Assembly (NCBI RefSeq): GCF_003952945.1
Contig: NZ_QXGK01000016.1
Span: 1 to 62,387, forward strand
From: Bifidobacterium samirii
GTDB lineage: Bacteria > Actinomycetota > Actinomycetes > Actinomycetales > Bifidobacteriaceae
Length of the DNA stretch: 62,387 bases
Reading direction: 5' to 3'
The position numbers and the translations under genes are program-made. Below are positions 8,273 to 17,487 of this stretch, in pieces (the first letter of the stretch is position 1; the number at the start of each line of letters is the position of its first letter). Below the pieces are notes generated by a model. It was not told where the DNA came from. It searched no databases and was given only the letters and a program-made list of their open reading frames with translations.

Positions 8273-8947
8273 TCAGGCGTCGGCCGGCTTCTTCCTGCCG
8301 AACTTGGCCTTGAGCAGGCCGATGAACGTCGGGACGAGGGAGACGGCGAGGATCAGCACGATCACCAGCTCGAAATGCTCCTGCACGGCCGGGATGTTGC
8401 CGAAGAAGTAGCCGAGGAACGTGAACAGCGACGACCAGATCAGGCCGCCGAGCACCGAGAACGGCGTGAAGCGCGCCCAGCGCATGCCGGAGATGCCCGA
8501 GATGAACGGCATGAACGTGCGGATGAACGGGAAGAAGCGGCCCAGGAACACGGCCAGCGGGCCCCACTTCTCGATCATCGCCTCGGTCTTGGCGATGCGC
8601 TCCGGCGTCATGGCCTTGACCTTGCCGGATTCGATGATGCGGCGGCCGAAGAAATGGCCGATGAAGTAGTTGCACTGGTCGCCGATGATCGGCGCAATCC
8701 ACACGACCGGCAGCAGCGCCATGAGCGGCAGCGCGGCCTGGCCGGTCTGCGCGTCGGGCGCGGCGAACACGCCGGCGGCGAACAGCAGCGAGTCGCCGGG
8801 GAGGAACGGGAAGAACACGACGCCCGTTTCGATGAAGATGATGAGGAAGATGATGCCGAGCGTGGGCGCGACGCCCATCGCGATCCAGCCGGCGATGGCC
8901 GCGCGCGGATCCTTGAGCAGCTCGATGATGAAGTTGATGAAACCCAT
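8273..8947 (-). CDS. DedA/VTT-domain membrane protein
   Basis: Polytopic membrane protein of 224 residues. It shows the DedA hallmarks: an acidic-aromatic loop with FIETGVVFFPFLPGDSLLF near residue 40, and the conserved RFFPFIRTFMPFISGISGM segment near residue 140, followed by two membrane helices. Family members are thought to move lipid carriers such as undecaprenyl phosphate or to support membrane homeostasis. The ATG at 8947 has only a weak ribosome site. The gene stands alone and is convergent with sugar locus 1. Confidence 0.9.
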   Translation of the reverse strand: MGFINFIIELLKDPRAAIAGWIAMGVAPTLGIIFLIIFIETGVVFFPFLPGDSLLFAAGVFAAPDAQTGQAALPLMALLPVVWIAPIIGDQCNYFIGHFFGRRIIESGKVKAMTPERIAKTEAMIEKWGPLAVFLGRFFPFIRTFMPFISGISGMRWARFTPFSVLGGLIWSSLFTFLGYFFGNIPAVQEHFELVIVLILAVSLVPTFIGLLKAKFGRKKPADA

Positions 8948-9250
8948 GGAAGTCCCGTCGTTACGTAAGCCCTGATTGGCGATGATTCAACCGTACCGAC
9001 GATACCAGCGGCCCTCTAGGAGCGCTCGTCCGTTGTGACGAATCGACCGTATCTGCACAATTTTTCGCGCCGGTTCACGGCCCATTCAACCATCGTCCGA
9101 CTGCCGTTCGCCCGGCGTTCGTCAGTCGTTCACTTGTGATGCCCGACCTGCCGTCAGACTGTCCGGAATGGCCGCCCGTCTTTGGCCGGTTCTGCGTCCG
9201 GGGGATGCCGCGGCGACGTTCGGCGGTGGATGGTCCGAGCCGACGAAATC
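8948..9250. other. intergenic, nothing seen
   Basis: Upstream region of the dedA-like gene. I see no open frame with a ribosome site, no RNA fold and no repeat family. Composition is slightly less GC-rich than the genes, as expected for a promoter region. Confidence 0.5.
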
Positions 9251-9272
9251 TTATTTATTGATTTATCAATAA
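9251..9272. promoter_or_regulatory. 22-bp palindromic operator, copy 1
   Basis: Left half TTATTTATTGA, right half TTTATCAATAA. It is one of four copies of the same AT-rich 22-bp palindrome in the window (others at 11776, 19840 and 31743). It lies 153 bp before the serine hydrolase start codon and ties that gene to the locus 2 regulon. Confidence 0.75.
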
Positions 9273-9425
9273 GCGGGTTTCGCTGCGCGTCGGCGATGTA
9301 CGATGGGTGCCGGCACGACGATGGCGCGACGGCGGCGACGCGACGGAGCCGCATCGTCGGCGCGCAGATCAGCAGCGGGGGAGCGGCAGTCGGCGGTCCC
9401 GCATCGGAAGGAAAGGACGATACGA

Positions 9426-10802
9426 ATGAGCGATGAAGCGACCATCATGACCGGCGATACGGCAGTCGGCACGACCGCCGGAACCGCCGGCATCCGGCCG
9501 GGCGCAAGCGAACGCGAGCAGGCGCGCCGGCTGATTCAGGCGGCGCTGGACCGCGCGGTCGAACGCGGCGAGGTGGCCGGCGCGAACGTGCTCGTCAGCC
9601 GCCGCGGCGAGGAACTGTGGTACGCGCAGTCGGGCCTGCGCAGCATCGAACGCGGCGAGGCGATGGACCGCGACACGATCTGCCGCCTGTACTCGCAGAC
9701 CAAGCCCGTCACCGGAGCCGCCGCGATGATGCTCGTCGAACGCGGCGTCATCGACCTGGGCGACCCCGTCAGCGCCTACCTGCCCGCGTTCGCCGGCCAG
9801 CGCGTCGTCGCCGACGCCGCCGACGGCGCGCTGTCCAACGACATCCCGATGGACATGGCCGGCACGACCGGCGGCCGCGCCGACGACGGCGCGCGCACGG
9901 TCGCCGCGCTGCGCGAGCCGACCATCAAGGACCTGCTGATGATGACGTCCGGCCTGCCGTACCCGGACGGCGGCCACGAGGCCGGCCGTCTCGTCGGCAA
10001 GGTGTTCGACGAGCTCGACGCGCGTCTGGGCACACCCAATGCGATGGGCACGGTGGAGCTGGCGAACCGGCTGGGCGCGTGCCCGCTACGCTTCCAGCCC
10101 GGCTCGCATTGGATGTACGGCACGAGCGCCGACGTGATGGGCGCGGTCATCGAGGTGGCCAGCGGCAAGCGGTTCGGCGACTTCCTGCACGACGAGATCT
10201 TCGAGCCGCTCGGCATGGTCGACACCGCCTTCCATGTGCCCGAGTCGAAGCTGGGCCGTCTGGCCGCCGTGTACGACCGTCCGGACTGCCCGGTGCTGGA
10301 GGAGAACCGCATCGCGCCGGCCGACCGCGGACGCGGCGTGCTGCACGAGATCGCGACGAACCATCTGGGCGTCGAATACGTGCCGGACGGCGATCCGGCG
10401 TTCCAGTCGGGCGGCGCCGGCCTCAAGTCGACGCTGGACGACTACATGCGCTTCGGCCGGATGCTCGCCAACGGCGGCGAGGTCGACGGCGTGCGCCTGC
10501 TGCGCCCGACGACGGTCGCGATGATGACGTCGAGCGCGCTGCACGCGCGTCATTACCCGGATTTCGAGGAGTGGCAGCCGGGGTACGGCTACAACACGTT
10601 CATGCGCATCATGCGCGAGCCGGGCAAGTCGCTGATGCTCAACCACGTCGGCGAGTACGGCTGGGACGGCTGGCTGGGCACGTACTTCGACAACGACCCG
10701 TCGACCGGCACGACGATCCTGCTGATGATGCAGCTGACGAACGCCGGCGTCACCCCGTTGACGCGACGCGTGAAGAACATCGTCACGTCGTACCTCGACT
10801 GA
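9426..10802 (+). CDS. serine hydrolase of the beta-lactamase / DD-peptidase superfamily
   Basis: 458 residues, no clear signal peptide. The SxxK catalytic motif is Ser90-Gln-Thr-Lys93 in RLYSQTKPVTGAAAM, and the second motif is YGTS in HWMYGTSADVMG. This fold covers class C beta-lactamases, carboxylesterases of the EstB type and D-aminopeptidases. The ATG at 9426 follows GGAAGGAAAGGA. A copy of the 22-bp operator upstream links it with the oligosaccharide locus, which favours an esterase acting on acylated sugars over a cell-wall or drug-resistance role. That is inference from context only. Confidence 0.8.
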   Translation: MSDEATIMTGDTAVGTTAGTAGIRPGASEREQARRLIQAALDRAVERGEVAGANVLVSRRGEELWYAQSGLRSIERGEAMDRDTICRLYSQTKPVTGAAAMMLVERGVIDLGDPVSAYLPAFAGQRVVADAADGALSNDIPMDMAGTTGGRADDGARTVAALREPTIKDLLMMTSGLPYPDGGHEAGRLVGKVFDELDARLGTPNAMGTVELANRLGACPLRFQPGSHWMYGTSADVMGAVIEVASGKRFGDFLHDEIFEPLGMVDTAFHVPESKLGRLAAVYDRPDCPVLEENRIAPADRGRGVLHEIATNHLGVEYVPDGDPAFQSGGAGLKSTLDDYMRFGRMLANGGEVDGVRLLRPTTVAMMTSSALHARHYPDFEEWQPGYGYNTFMRIMREPGKSLMLNHVGEYGWDGWLGTYFDNDPSTGTTILLMMQLTNAGVTPLTRRVKNIVTSYLD

Positions 10803-10813
10803 CGGGTCCGGTG

Positions 10814-10864
10814 GTGTGTCGCCGGCGTCGGACGGTCGGGCCGCCGTCCGACGCCGACGACACA
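10814..10864. terminator. stem-loop after the serine hydrolase gene
   Basis: An outer stem GTGTGTCG/CGACACAC (10814-10821 and 10857-10864) encloses a second long stem, GGCGTCGGACGG with CCGTCCGACGCC. The structure starts 11 nt after the stop codon and lies between convergent genes, so it can act as a two-way terminator. Its right arm overlaps the start of repeat C1. Confidence 0.65.
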
Positions 10865-10957
10865 CCCGGATTGCGTATACGAAACCGGGGATAGGTGCAG
10901 GACACGCCGTCATATGACGGATGACGTGCGTTGCGTATGACCAATCCGGGCGTGTCG
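10858..10957. repeat. 100-nt palindrome family C, copy C1
   Basis: The outer arms, CGACACACCCGGATTG and CAATCCGGGCGTGTCG, match repeats C2 and C3, and the left shoulder GGGGATAGGTG is shared. The central loop is different from C2 and C3: instead of a G-rich loop it holds a second palindrome, CCGTCATATGACGG. It lies between two convergent genes. Confidence 0.8.
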
Positions 10958-11011
10958 CAGTGGTCCGGCGACGACGGTGTCGCCGAACCGCCACGACACG
11001 CAACACACCCC

Positions 11012-11677
11012 CTACTGGATGGATGCGGACGGCATCGAGTAGTCGGGCGCCTGACGGTCCTTGGTCGGGTCGCCGGCGACGGCGGCGAAGGCGCGCAGGA
11101 AGATGAACGACTTGGCGTAGGCGAGCCAGGCGAAGCCGAGCAGGATGAACGCGACGCGGAACCATCCGGTGAACAGGAAGAGCGCCAGTCCGGCCACGTC
11201 GATGGCGATCAGGCCGAGGGTGTGGCGGAAGGCGGCCCACGGCATCATCGCCGCGTTGCGCAGGGTGGCGCCGAACGAGTTGGCGTAACGTGCCTGCAGC
11301 GGCGAGTAGTACTCGAAGGTGAGCAGCGCGATCGCGCCGACGATGATGAGGACCGGCAGCGCCACGTACGCGAGGTCGGTGTCGAGCGCGTTCCAGAACA
11401 CGATGGAGAACGTCGCGACGGCGAGCACGGCGATGATGATGGCCGACGAGGCGAGCGAGGGGAGGAACTCCCGCCTGAAGCGCTTGAGGTATTCGCGGCC
11501 GAGGTGGATGTCCTCGTTCTCGTGGTAGGCGAAGACCGTGCTGTAGAGGGCGGCTCGGGCCGGGCCGATCGTGACGATCGGGATGAGCGTGATGACGAAC
11601 AGCAGGTTGAGCACGAAGTACCTCATGCACAGGGCTACGAACTGCCAGAACTGGTTCTCGGGGTTGAACAGCTGCAT
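11012..11677 (-). CDS. YesL-family (DUF624) membrane protein
   Basis: 221 residues with four or five membrane segments. Starts MQLFNPENQFWQF and contains the family block NLLFVITLIPIVTIGPARAALY. YesL proteins are regular companions of LplB/LplC-type importers in Firmicutes and Bifidobacterium and are thought to assist or assemble the transporter; the mechanism is unknown. I chose the ATG at 11677 behind GAGGTCACC, because the longer frame from 11773 would run through the predicted promoter and has no ribosome site. The gene is divergent from the transporter operon and shares its operator region. Confidence 0.8.
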   Translation of the reverse strand: MQLFNPENQFWQFVALCMRYFVLNLLFVITLIPIVTIGPARAALYSTVFAYHENEDIHLGREYLKRFRREFLPSLASSAIIIAVLAVATFSIVFWNALDTDLAYVALPVLIIVGAIALLTFEYYSPLQARYANSFGATLRNAAMMPWAAFRHTLGLIAIDVAGLALFLFTGWFRVAFILLGFAWLAYAKSFIFLRAFAAVAGDPTKDRQAPDYSMPSASIQ

Positions 11678-11744
11678 ATCGGTGACCTCATTTCCGTGTG
11701 CGTCTGCGGGTGCCTCGCCGGCGTTGCGTTGGAATTCCGCCGGT

Positions 11745-11797
11745 TTGACAAGTTTGTAAAATGAGTATACCATGCTTATCTATAACTTAATAAATAA
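11745..11797 (+). promoter_or_regulatory. promoter of sugar locus 2 with 22-bp operator, copy 2
   Basis: A perfect -35 TTGACA (11745-11750) is followed after 17 bp by TACCAT (11768-11773). The 22-bp palindrome (11776-11797; halves TTATCTATAAC and TTAATAAATAA) starts 2 bp after the -10 box and so covers the transcription start. The opposite strand has TATACT (11764-11769), a possible -10 for yesL. Repressor binding could therefore shut both directions. Confidence 0.75.
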
Positions 11798-11870
11798 GGA
11801 AGGGTCCCGGAGAGGCGAGGCTGTCTGAGTCCGGGGCGATCGCGATGCATCGAAAACCAAAGGAGGAATG

Positions 11871-12890
11871 ATGCAATCGAAAGAGGAGAGTGGAAAGGCC
11901 GTGGGAGGAGGTGCCCCGGCCGTAGGCGCGGCCTCCGGTGGGAAGGCCGCCCGCGCGGCGCGCAGGTCCGGCGACGGCAGGGTCATGTCCGCCAAGCAGC
12001 ATGGCTTCCGTCTGTGGCTGCTGATCGTGCCGTTCCTGATCATGTCCCTGCTGTTCAGCTACCTGCCGCTGTTCGGCTGGATCTACGCGTTCTTCGACTA
12101 CCAGCCGCCGCTGCCGCTGTCCGAGTGCGATTTCGTCGGCCTGCAGTGGTTCGAGATGCTGGTGCAGAACCCGGCGCAGCTCAAGACCATCGGCCAGGTG
12201 CTCGTCAACACCTTCGCGATGTCCGGCCTGAACATCCTGACCTCGTTCTTCCCGCTGGTGTTCGCCATCGCCCTGAACGAGATCCGCGCCAAGTGGTTCA
12301 AGAACCTCATCCAGACGCTCACCACGCTGCCGAACTTCATCTCCTGGGTTCTGGTCTACGCCGTGGCGTTCGCGATGTTCTCCACCACCGGCATGTTCAA
12401 CACGCTGCTCGAGAACATGGGCCTGATCTCCGAGCCGATCAAGTTCCTCGACTCCGACTTGCACACGTGGCTGAAGATGCTGCTGTGGGGCCTGTGGAAG
12501 GGCCTCGGCTGGGGCTCCATCATGTACCTCGCCGGCATCGCGGGCATCGACCCCGAGCTGTACGAGGCCGCCCAAGTGGACGGCGCCAACCGCTTCCAGC
12601 AGATCATCCACGTGACGATCCCGCAGCTGCTGCCGACCTACTTCGTCCTGCTCATGCTGTCGATCTCCAACTTCCTCAACAACGGCATGGACCAGTACTT
12701 CGTGTTCCAGAACGCCTTCAACATGCAGCACATCCAGGTCCTCGACCTCTACGTCTACAACGTCGGCATGGGCAGCAGCTCGCTCTCCCTGGCGACCGCG
12801 ATCTCGATGCTCAAGTCCCTGGTCAGCGTCGGCCTGCTGATCCTGGTCAACTGGCTGTCCAAGCGCACGCGCGGCGTGTCCATCGTCTGA
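11871..12890 (+). CDS. ABC transporter permease (LplB type), locus 2
   Basis: 339 residues with a long basic cytoplasmic N-terminus (residues 1-45) and six membrane segments. The EAA loop reads YEAAQVDGANRFQQIIHVTIPQ. LplB/YtcP-type permeases serve importers for complex or branched oligosaccharides rather than simple maltose-type sugars. The ATG at 11871 fits the AAAGGAGG ribosome site better than the ATG three bases before it. First gene of a tight operon with the second permease and the SBP. Confidence 0.88.
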   Translation: MQSKEESGKAVGGGAPAVGAASGGKAARAARRSGDGRVMSAKQHGFRLWLLIVPFLIMSLLFSYLPLFGWIYAFFDYQPPLPLSECDFVGLQWFEMLVQNPAQLKTIGQVLVNTFAMSGLNILTSFFPLVFAIALNEIRAKWFKNLIQTLTTLPNFISWVLVYAVAFAMFSTTGMFNTLLENMGLISEPIKFLDSDLHTWLKMLLWGLWKGLGWGSIMYLAGIAGIDPELYEAAQVDGANRFQQIIHVTIPQLLPTYFVLLMLSISNFLNNGMDQYFVFQNAFNMQHIQVLDLYVYNVGMGSSSLSLATAISMLKSLVSVGLLILVNWLSKRTRGVSIV

Positions 12891-12914
12891 CCGGTGAAGG
12901 TGAAAGGAAGAATC

Positions 12915-13847
12915 ATGGCACAGAAAGTCAAGCAGGGCGTGGCCCCCTCGCAGCGGCGCACCCGCGGCGAGGAAGTCTACAACGTCTTCAACATCCTCTT
13001 CTTCATCCTGTTCGCGTTCGTCTGCGTGTACCCGTTCTACTACCTGATCATCAACTCGCTGTCGGATAACGCGGCCTCCGCGGCCGGCGAGGTGAACTGG
13101 CTGCCGCAGGGCATCCACTGGGAGAACTACAAGCAGGTGTTCGCGCTCGACGGTCTGAGCACCGCCGCGTTCATCTCCCTGGCCCGTACCGTCATCGGCA
13201 CGGTGTGCACCGTGGTCGCCCGCGCGTTCCTCGGCTTCATGTTCACCCAGGAGAAGATGTGGCACCGCCAGTTCTGGTACCGCTTCATCGTCATCACGAT
13301 GTACTTCAACGCGGGCCTGATCCCGATGTTCATCACGATGAAGAACCTGCACCTGACCAACAACTTCTGGGTCTACGTCCTGCCGGCCATCGTGCAGCCG
13401 TTCAACATCATCCTGGTCAAGACGTTCGTCGAGTCGATCCCCCACTCGCTGCAGGAGGCCGCCGAGATGGACGGCGCCGGCACGCTGACGGTCTTCTGGA
13501 AGATCGTGCTGCCGATGATGTCCCCGATCCTGGCGACCGTCGGCATCTTCTCCGCCGTCGGCCAGTGGAACTCCTTCCAGGACACGCTGATCTACATGAC
13601 CGACTCGAAGCTGTACTCGCTGCAGTACCTGCTGTACACGTACATCAACCAGGCGAACGCCCTCGCCGCCTCCGTCAAGGCGAGCGCCGGCACCGCGATG
13701 AACGTGGCCGCCCTGGCGACCCAGCAGACCCCGACGTCGATCCGTATGACGGTCTCCGTGATCGTCGTGCTGCCGATCCTGTTCGTCTACCCGTTCTTCC
13801 AGCGCTTCTTCGTCAAGGGCATGATGCTCGGCGCAGTGAAGGGCTGA
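12915..13847 (+). CDS. ABC transporter permease (LplC type), locus 2
   Basis: 310 residues, six membrane segments, with EAA loop LQEAAEMDGAGTLTVFWKIV and the family's closing motif FFVKGMMLGAVKG. The ATG at 12915 follows GAAAGGAAG. It lies 24 nt after the LplB-type gene and should form the channel heterodimer with it. A strong GC stem-loop (13878-13906) stands between it and the SBP gene. Confidence 0.88.
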   Translation: MAQKVKQGVAPSQRRTRGEEVYNVFNILFFILFAFVCVYPFYYLIINSLSDNAASAAGEVNWLPQGIHWENYKQVFALDGLSTAAFISLARTVIGTVCTVVARAFLGFMFTQEKMWHRQFWYRFIVITMYFNAGLIPMFITMKNLHLTNNFWVYVLPAIVQPFNIILVKTFVESIPHSLQEAAEMDGAGTLTVFWKIVLPMMSPILATVGIFSAVGQWNSFQDTLIYMTDSKLYSLQYLLYTYINQANALAASVKASAGTAMNVAALATQQTPTSIRMTVSVIVVLPILFVYPFFQRFFVKGMMLGAVKG

Positions 13848-13877
13848 TCCGTTCCGCCTGATACGGCGGCACCCGTC

Positions 13878-13906
13878 GCGCGGCCGGGCACACGGTCCGG
13901 CCGCGC
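13878..13906 (+). other. stem-loop before the SBP gene
   Basis: A 10-bp perfect stem, GCGCGGCCGG with CCGGCCGCGC, lies between permease and SBP genes. It may mark a processing site that stabilises the downstream SBP message. Confidence 0.5.
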
Positions 13907-13958
13907 ATACACCGACAAAGGATTTTTCACAAAGAAAAGGAACAAGGAGGTTTCCGTT

Positions 13959-15725
13959 ATGGGAATCAAGAAGAAGCTCACCGCCGGTCTGGCCGCTGGT
14001 CTGGCCGCCGCGATGATGTTCTCCCTGGCCGGCTGCGGCGGCGACTCCGCTCAGGACGACGCCGTCGACGACGGTTCGCTGATGACCGTCGACGTCTTCG
14101 ACGGCCTGGCGAACTACCAGGGCGAGCAGAAGGGCTGGTTCGCCAAGGTCGTTCTGGACAAGTTCAACATCAAGCTGAACATCATCGCCCCGAACGTGGC
14201 CGGCGGCGGTTCGACCCTGTTCGATACCCGTTCCGCCTCGGGCAACCTGGGCGACATCATCATCTACGGCTACGAGAACGGCCAGGGCGCCAAGCTGGTC
14301 AAGTCCAAGCTGCTCGCCGACATGACCCCGTACCTGGACGGCATGGACAACATCAAGGCCAACCAGCTCGCCATCGACGCGATGAACGAGACGATGGGCC
14401 AGGAGGAGGGCGTCTGGGGCATCCCGGGTTCGGTGTCGTCGCTGGCGCCGACCGAGGCGTCCGAGGGCCTGGAACCGACGTTCGGCCCGTACCTCCGCTG
14501 GGACTACTACAAGGCCGTCGGCTACCCGGAGATCGACACCCTCGAGGACCTGATCCCGGTGCTCAAGGAGATGCAGGACAAGGCCCGCGAGACCGAGGGC
14601 CGCGACGACATCTACGCCATGTCCTTCTTCAAGGACTGGGACGGCAACATGATGAACAACGCCAAGCAGCCGACCTGCTTCTACGGCTATGACGAGCTCG
14701 GCTTCGTGCTGGCCAAGGCCGACGGCTCCGACTACCAGTCGATCACCGACGAGGGCGGCATCTACGAGCGCACCATCAAGTTCTTCAACGCCGCCTACCG
14801 CGCCGGCATCGTCGACCCGGAGTCCACGACCCAGAACTACGACACGATGAACTCCAAGTACAAGGAGGGCAAGGTCCTGTTCTCCTTCTGGCCGTGGCTC
14901 GGTCAGGCCGCCTACAACACCAACGAGAACAAGGACGCCGGCAAGGGCTTCATGATCGCCCCGCTCAAGGACCAGAAGATCTTCTCCTACGGCGCCACCC
15001 CGACCGGCGGCAAGACCTTCATCGGCATCGGCTCGAAGGCCAAGAACAAGCAGCGTCTGGTCAAGTTCATCGACTGGCTGTTCTCCTCCGAGGGCGTCTA
15101 TGACTCCGGCGCCCAGACCGGCGGCGCCGCCGGCCCGAAGGGTCTGAACTGGGAGCTCAACGACGACGGCGAGCCGGTGCTCACCGACTTCGGCTCCAAC
15201 GTCCTGTCCGGCGGCAGCGCCAACGTCCCGGAGGACTGGGGCGGCGGCTCCTACTCCGACGGCATCTCCGCGCTGAACTTCCCGACCGTGAACGTCAACG
15301 ACATCGATCCGGAGACCGGCTACTCCTACAACGCCACCATGTGGCCGAGCGAGCTGGAGAAGGCGAACGCCAACGCGCTGAACCAGGATTGGTCCGCGCA
15401 CATGGGCGGCTACTCCACCACCATGGAGTACCTCGAGGCGAACGACATGATCGCCGTCTCCCCGGGTTCGAGCTACATGAGCCCGCAGGAGGATTCGCAG
15501 ATCACCACGCTGCGCGGCTCCGTGAAGACCGAGATCGTCAACGCGTCCTGGAAGGCGTCCTTCGCCGACTCCGAGGCCGAGTGCGACAAGATCCTCAAGG
15601 AGATGCGCGAGACCGTCAAGGGTCTGGGCATCGACCAGGTGCTCGAGGTCGACATGAAGAACGCCAAGGATCAGGACGCCGCCCGCAAGGCCGCCGTCAA
15701 GGCGTACGAGGCCGAGAACAAGTGA
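13959..15725 (+). CDS. large oligosaccharide-binding lipoprotein (LplA type), locus 2
   Basis: 588 residues, much longer than MalE-type binding proteins and typical of the LplA class that binds large branched oligosaccharides. Basic start MGIKKKLTAG, hydrophobic core, lipobox SLAGC with Cys26 as lipid anchor. Aromatic-rich segments (WDYYKAVGYP, FSFWPWLGQAAY) are likely sugar platforms. The ribosome site AAGGAGG is the strongest in the operon, consistent with high expression. It partners the two permeases before it. Enzymes that follow point to xyloglucan-like oligosaccharides. Confidence 0.88.
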   Translation: MGIKKKLTAGLAAGLAAAMMFSLAGCGGDSAQDDAVDDGSLMTVDVFDGLANYQGEQKGWFAKVVLDKFNIKLNIIAPNVAGGGSTLFDTRSASGNLGDIIIYGYENGQGAKLVKSKLLADMTPYLDGMDNIKANQLAIDAMNETMGQEEGVWGIPGSVSSLAPTEASEGLEPTFGPYLRWDYYKAVGYPEIDTLEDLIPVLKEMQDKARETEGRDDIYAMSFFKDWDGNMMNNAKQPTCFYGYDELGFVLAKADGSDYQSITDEGGIYERTIKFFNAAYRAGIVDPESTTQNYDTMNSKYKEGKVLFSFWPWLGQAAYNTNENKDAGKGFMIAPLKDQKIFSYGATPTGGKTFIGIGSKAKNKQRLVKFIDWLFSSEGVYDSGAQTGGAAGPKGLNWELNDDGEPVLTDFGSNVLSGGSANVPEDWGGGSYSDGISALNFPTVNVNDIDPETGYSYNATMWPSELEKANANALNQDWSAHMGGYSTTMEYLEANDMIAVSPGSSYMSPQEDSQITTLRGSVKTEIVNASWKASFADSEAECDKILKEMRETVKGLGIDQVLEVDMKNAKDQDAARKAAVKAYEAENK

Positions 15726-15791
15726 CGTTCCTCCCGGTCGCGTGACCGTCCGTCCCCGTGACGGCGGCCGCGCGGCCACCTAAGGCCGAAC

Positions 15792-15845
15792 GACGGGGCG
15801 TCGGAGGGCCGGCCCGGATACCGGACCGCCTTCCGCGCCCCGTCT
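15792..15845 (+). terminator. stem-loop after the SBP gene, locus 2
   Basis: GACGGGGCG (15792-15800) pairs with CGCCCCGTC (15835-15843), with further pairing inside, followed by TT. Placed between the transporter genes and the glycosidase genes it probably stops part of the transcripts, keeping binding protein in excess over enzymes. Confidence 0.6.
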
Positions 15846-15931
15846 TCCATATCATCCGTTACCCCTCATCGACCTGATATGACCCGATAGGCCCGTCCGC
15901 GGCGTATCCTCCACAAGCAAAGGAGCTGACC

Positions 15932-17407
15932 ATGATCGACCTGAAGACCATTGACGACGTGATCGCGCGCGGCCCCTACACCGACACCTGGGAGTCGCTC
16001 TCGCAGGTGCAGGTGCCGGGCTGGTTCCCCGACGCCAAGTTCGGCATCTTCACCCACTGGGGCCTGTACACCGTGCCCGAATACCGCAACGAATGGTATT
16101 CGCGCAACATGTACATCGAAGGCTATCCCGAATGCGACCACCACCGCGCCACCTACGGCCCGCAGAGCGAATTCGGCTACAAGGACTTCATCCCGATGTT
16201 CACCGCCGAACGCTTCGACGCTGACGAATGGCTCGACCTGTTCGCCAAGGCCGGCGCGAAGTACTACTTCCCGGTCTCCGAGCATCATGACGGCTACCAG
16301 ATGTACCGCAGCGAGCTGTCGCACTGGAACACGGTCGAGACGGGCCCGCACCGCGACATCATCGGCGAGCTGCGCGAGGCCACGCTGGGCCACGGCATGC
16401 ACTTCGCCACCTCCAACCACCGCGCCGAGCACTGGTGGTTCATGGGCCACGGCCGCGACTTCGAGTCCGACGTGCGCGGCCCCGAGGCGGACGTCAAGGG
16501 CGGCTTCTACTGGCCCGCCAACCCCGAGCCGGACAACCAGGACCTGTTCTCCGTGCCCCGCCCCGACGAGGAGTACCTCGACGACTGGCTGCTGCGCGTG
16601 TGCGAGCTCATCGACGGCTACCGTCCGGAGATGCTGTACTTCGACTGGTGGATCCAGCACGACGCGTTCAAGCCGTACGTGCGCCGGGTCGCCGCCTACT
16701 ACTACAACCGCGGCGTCGAATGGGGCGTGCCGGTCATCATCTGCTACAAGGACGACGGCATGGCCTGGGGCGCCGGCCTGTTCGACGTGGAGCGCGGCGG
16801 CCTGTCCACCGCGACCCCGTACCCGTGGCAGACCGACACCGCCATCGCGCGCAACTCGTGGTGCTACACGAACTCGCTCGACTACAAGAGCCTGTCCGAG
16901 CTGATCGTCACGCTCGTGGACGCGGTCAGCAAGAACGGCAACCTGCTGCTCAACGTCGGCCCGAAGGCCGACGGCTCCATCGCCGACCACGACCGCGAGC
17001 TGCTCGAAGGCATCGGCGCGTGGATGGACGCCAACGGCGAGGGCATCTACGGCACCCGCCCGTGGCGCTTCGCCGAGGAGGGCGACACCAAGGCCGCCGA
17101 AGGCTCGTTCGCCGACCAGACCGCGCTCGAATACACGGCCGGCGACTGGCGGTTCACCGCCAAGGACGGCGACGTGTACGCGTTCTGCCTCAACCCCGCC
17201 GGTCAGGCCACGCTCACCAGCACGACGTTCGGCGCCTACCATGACGGCATCCGGGCCCCGTTCCACGGCATCGTCGAACGCGTCGAGCAGCTCGGTGCCG
17301 GCGAGGTGCCGTTCGAGCGCACGGCCGACGGCCTGGTCATCACCCCGGCCGAACGTCCCGGCGTCGCCGCCGACGTGCCCGTCGGATTCCGCATCACAAT
17401 CCGCTGA
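15932..17407 (+). CDS. alpha-L-fucosidase (GH29)
   Basis: 491 residues, no signal peptide, so intracellular. The GH29 blocks are clear: WFPDAKFGIFTHWGLYTVPEY near residue 31, SEHHDGYQMY near 116, and EMLYFDWW where Asp238 is the expected nucleophile. The C-terminal 110 residues form the usual beta-sandwich. It removes non-reducing alpha-L-fucose with retention. In this operon the likely donor is fucosylated galactose on xyloglucan side chains, though milk or mucin glycans would also fit. The ATG at 15932 follows AAAGGAG. Confidence 0.9.
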   Translation: MIDLKTIDDVIARGPYTDTWESLSQVQVPGWFPDAKFGIFTHWGLYTVPEYRNEWYSRNMYIEGYPECDHHRATYGPQSEFGYKDFIPMFTAERFDADEWLDLFAKAGAKYYFPVSEHHDGYQMYRSELSHWNTVETGPHRDIIGELREATLGHGMHFATSNHRAEHWWFMGHGRDFESDVRGPEADVKGGFYWPANPEPDNQDLFSVPRPDEEYLDDWLLRVCELIDGYRPEMLYFDWWIQHDAFKPYVRRVAAYYYNRGVEWGVPVIICYKDDGMAWGAGLFDVERGGLSTATPYPWQTDTAIARNSWCYTNSLDYKSLSELIVTLVDAVSKNGNLLLNVGPKADGSIADHDRELLEGIGAWMDANGEGIYGTRPWRFAEEGDTKAAEGSFADQTALEYTAGDWRFTAKDGDVYAFCLNPAGQATLTSTTFGAYHDGIRAPFHGIVERVEQLGAGEVPFERTADGLVITPAERPGVAADVPVGFRITIR

Positions 17408-17487
17408 CCGGCATACGCCGACGCGGTCGGCGCGTGACGACGCGCGCCGACCGCACACCACGCAAGAACCATCAGGAGAAGGACAAC

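Noticed and set aside
11787-15779. Very long open frame opposite the locus 2 transporter genes, and similar ones opposite the GH31-GH42 and debranching-like genes
   Set aside because: These arise from the G/C third-position bias of the true genes. They are Arg/Ala/Val/Gly-rich or His/Asp-rich, have no domains or ribosome sites, and lie opposite well-defined enzymes.
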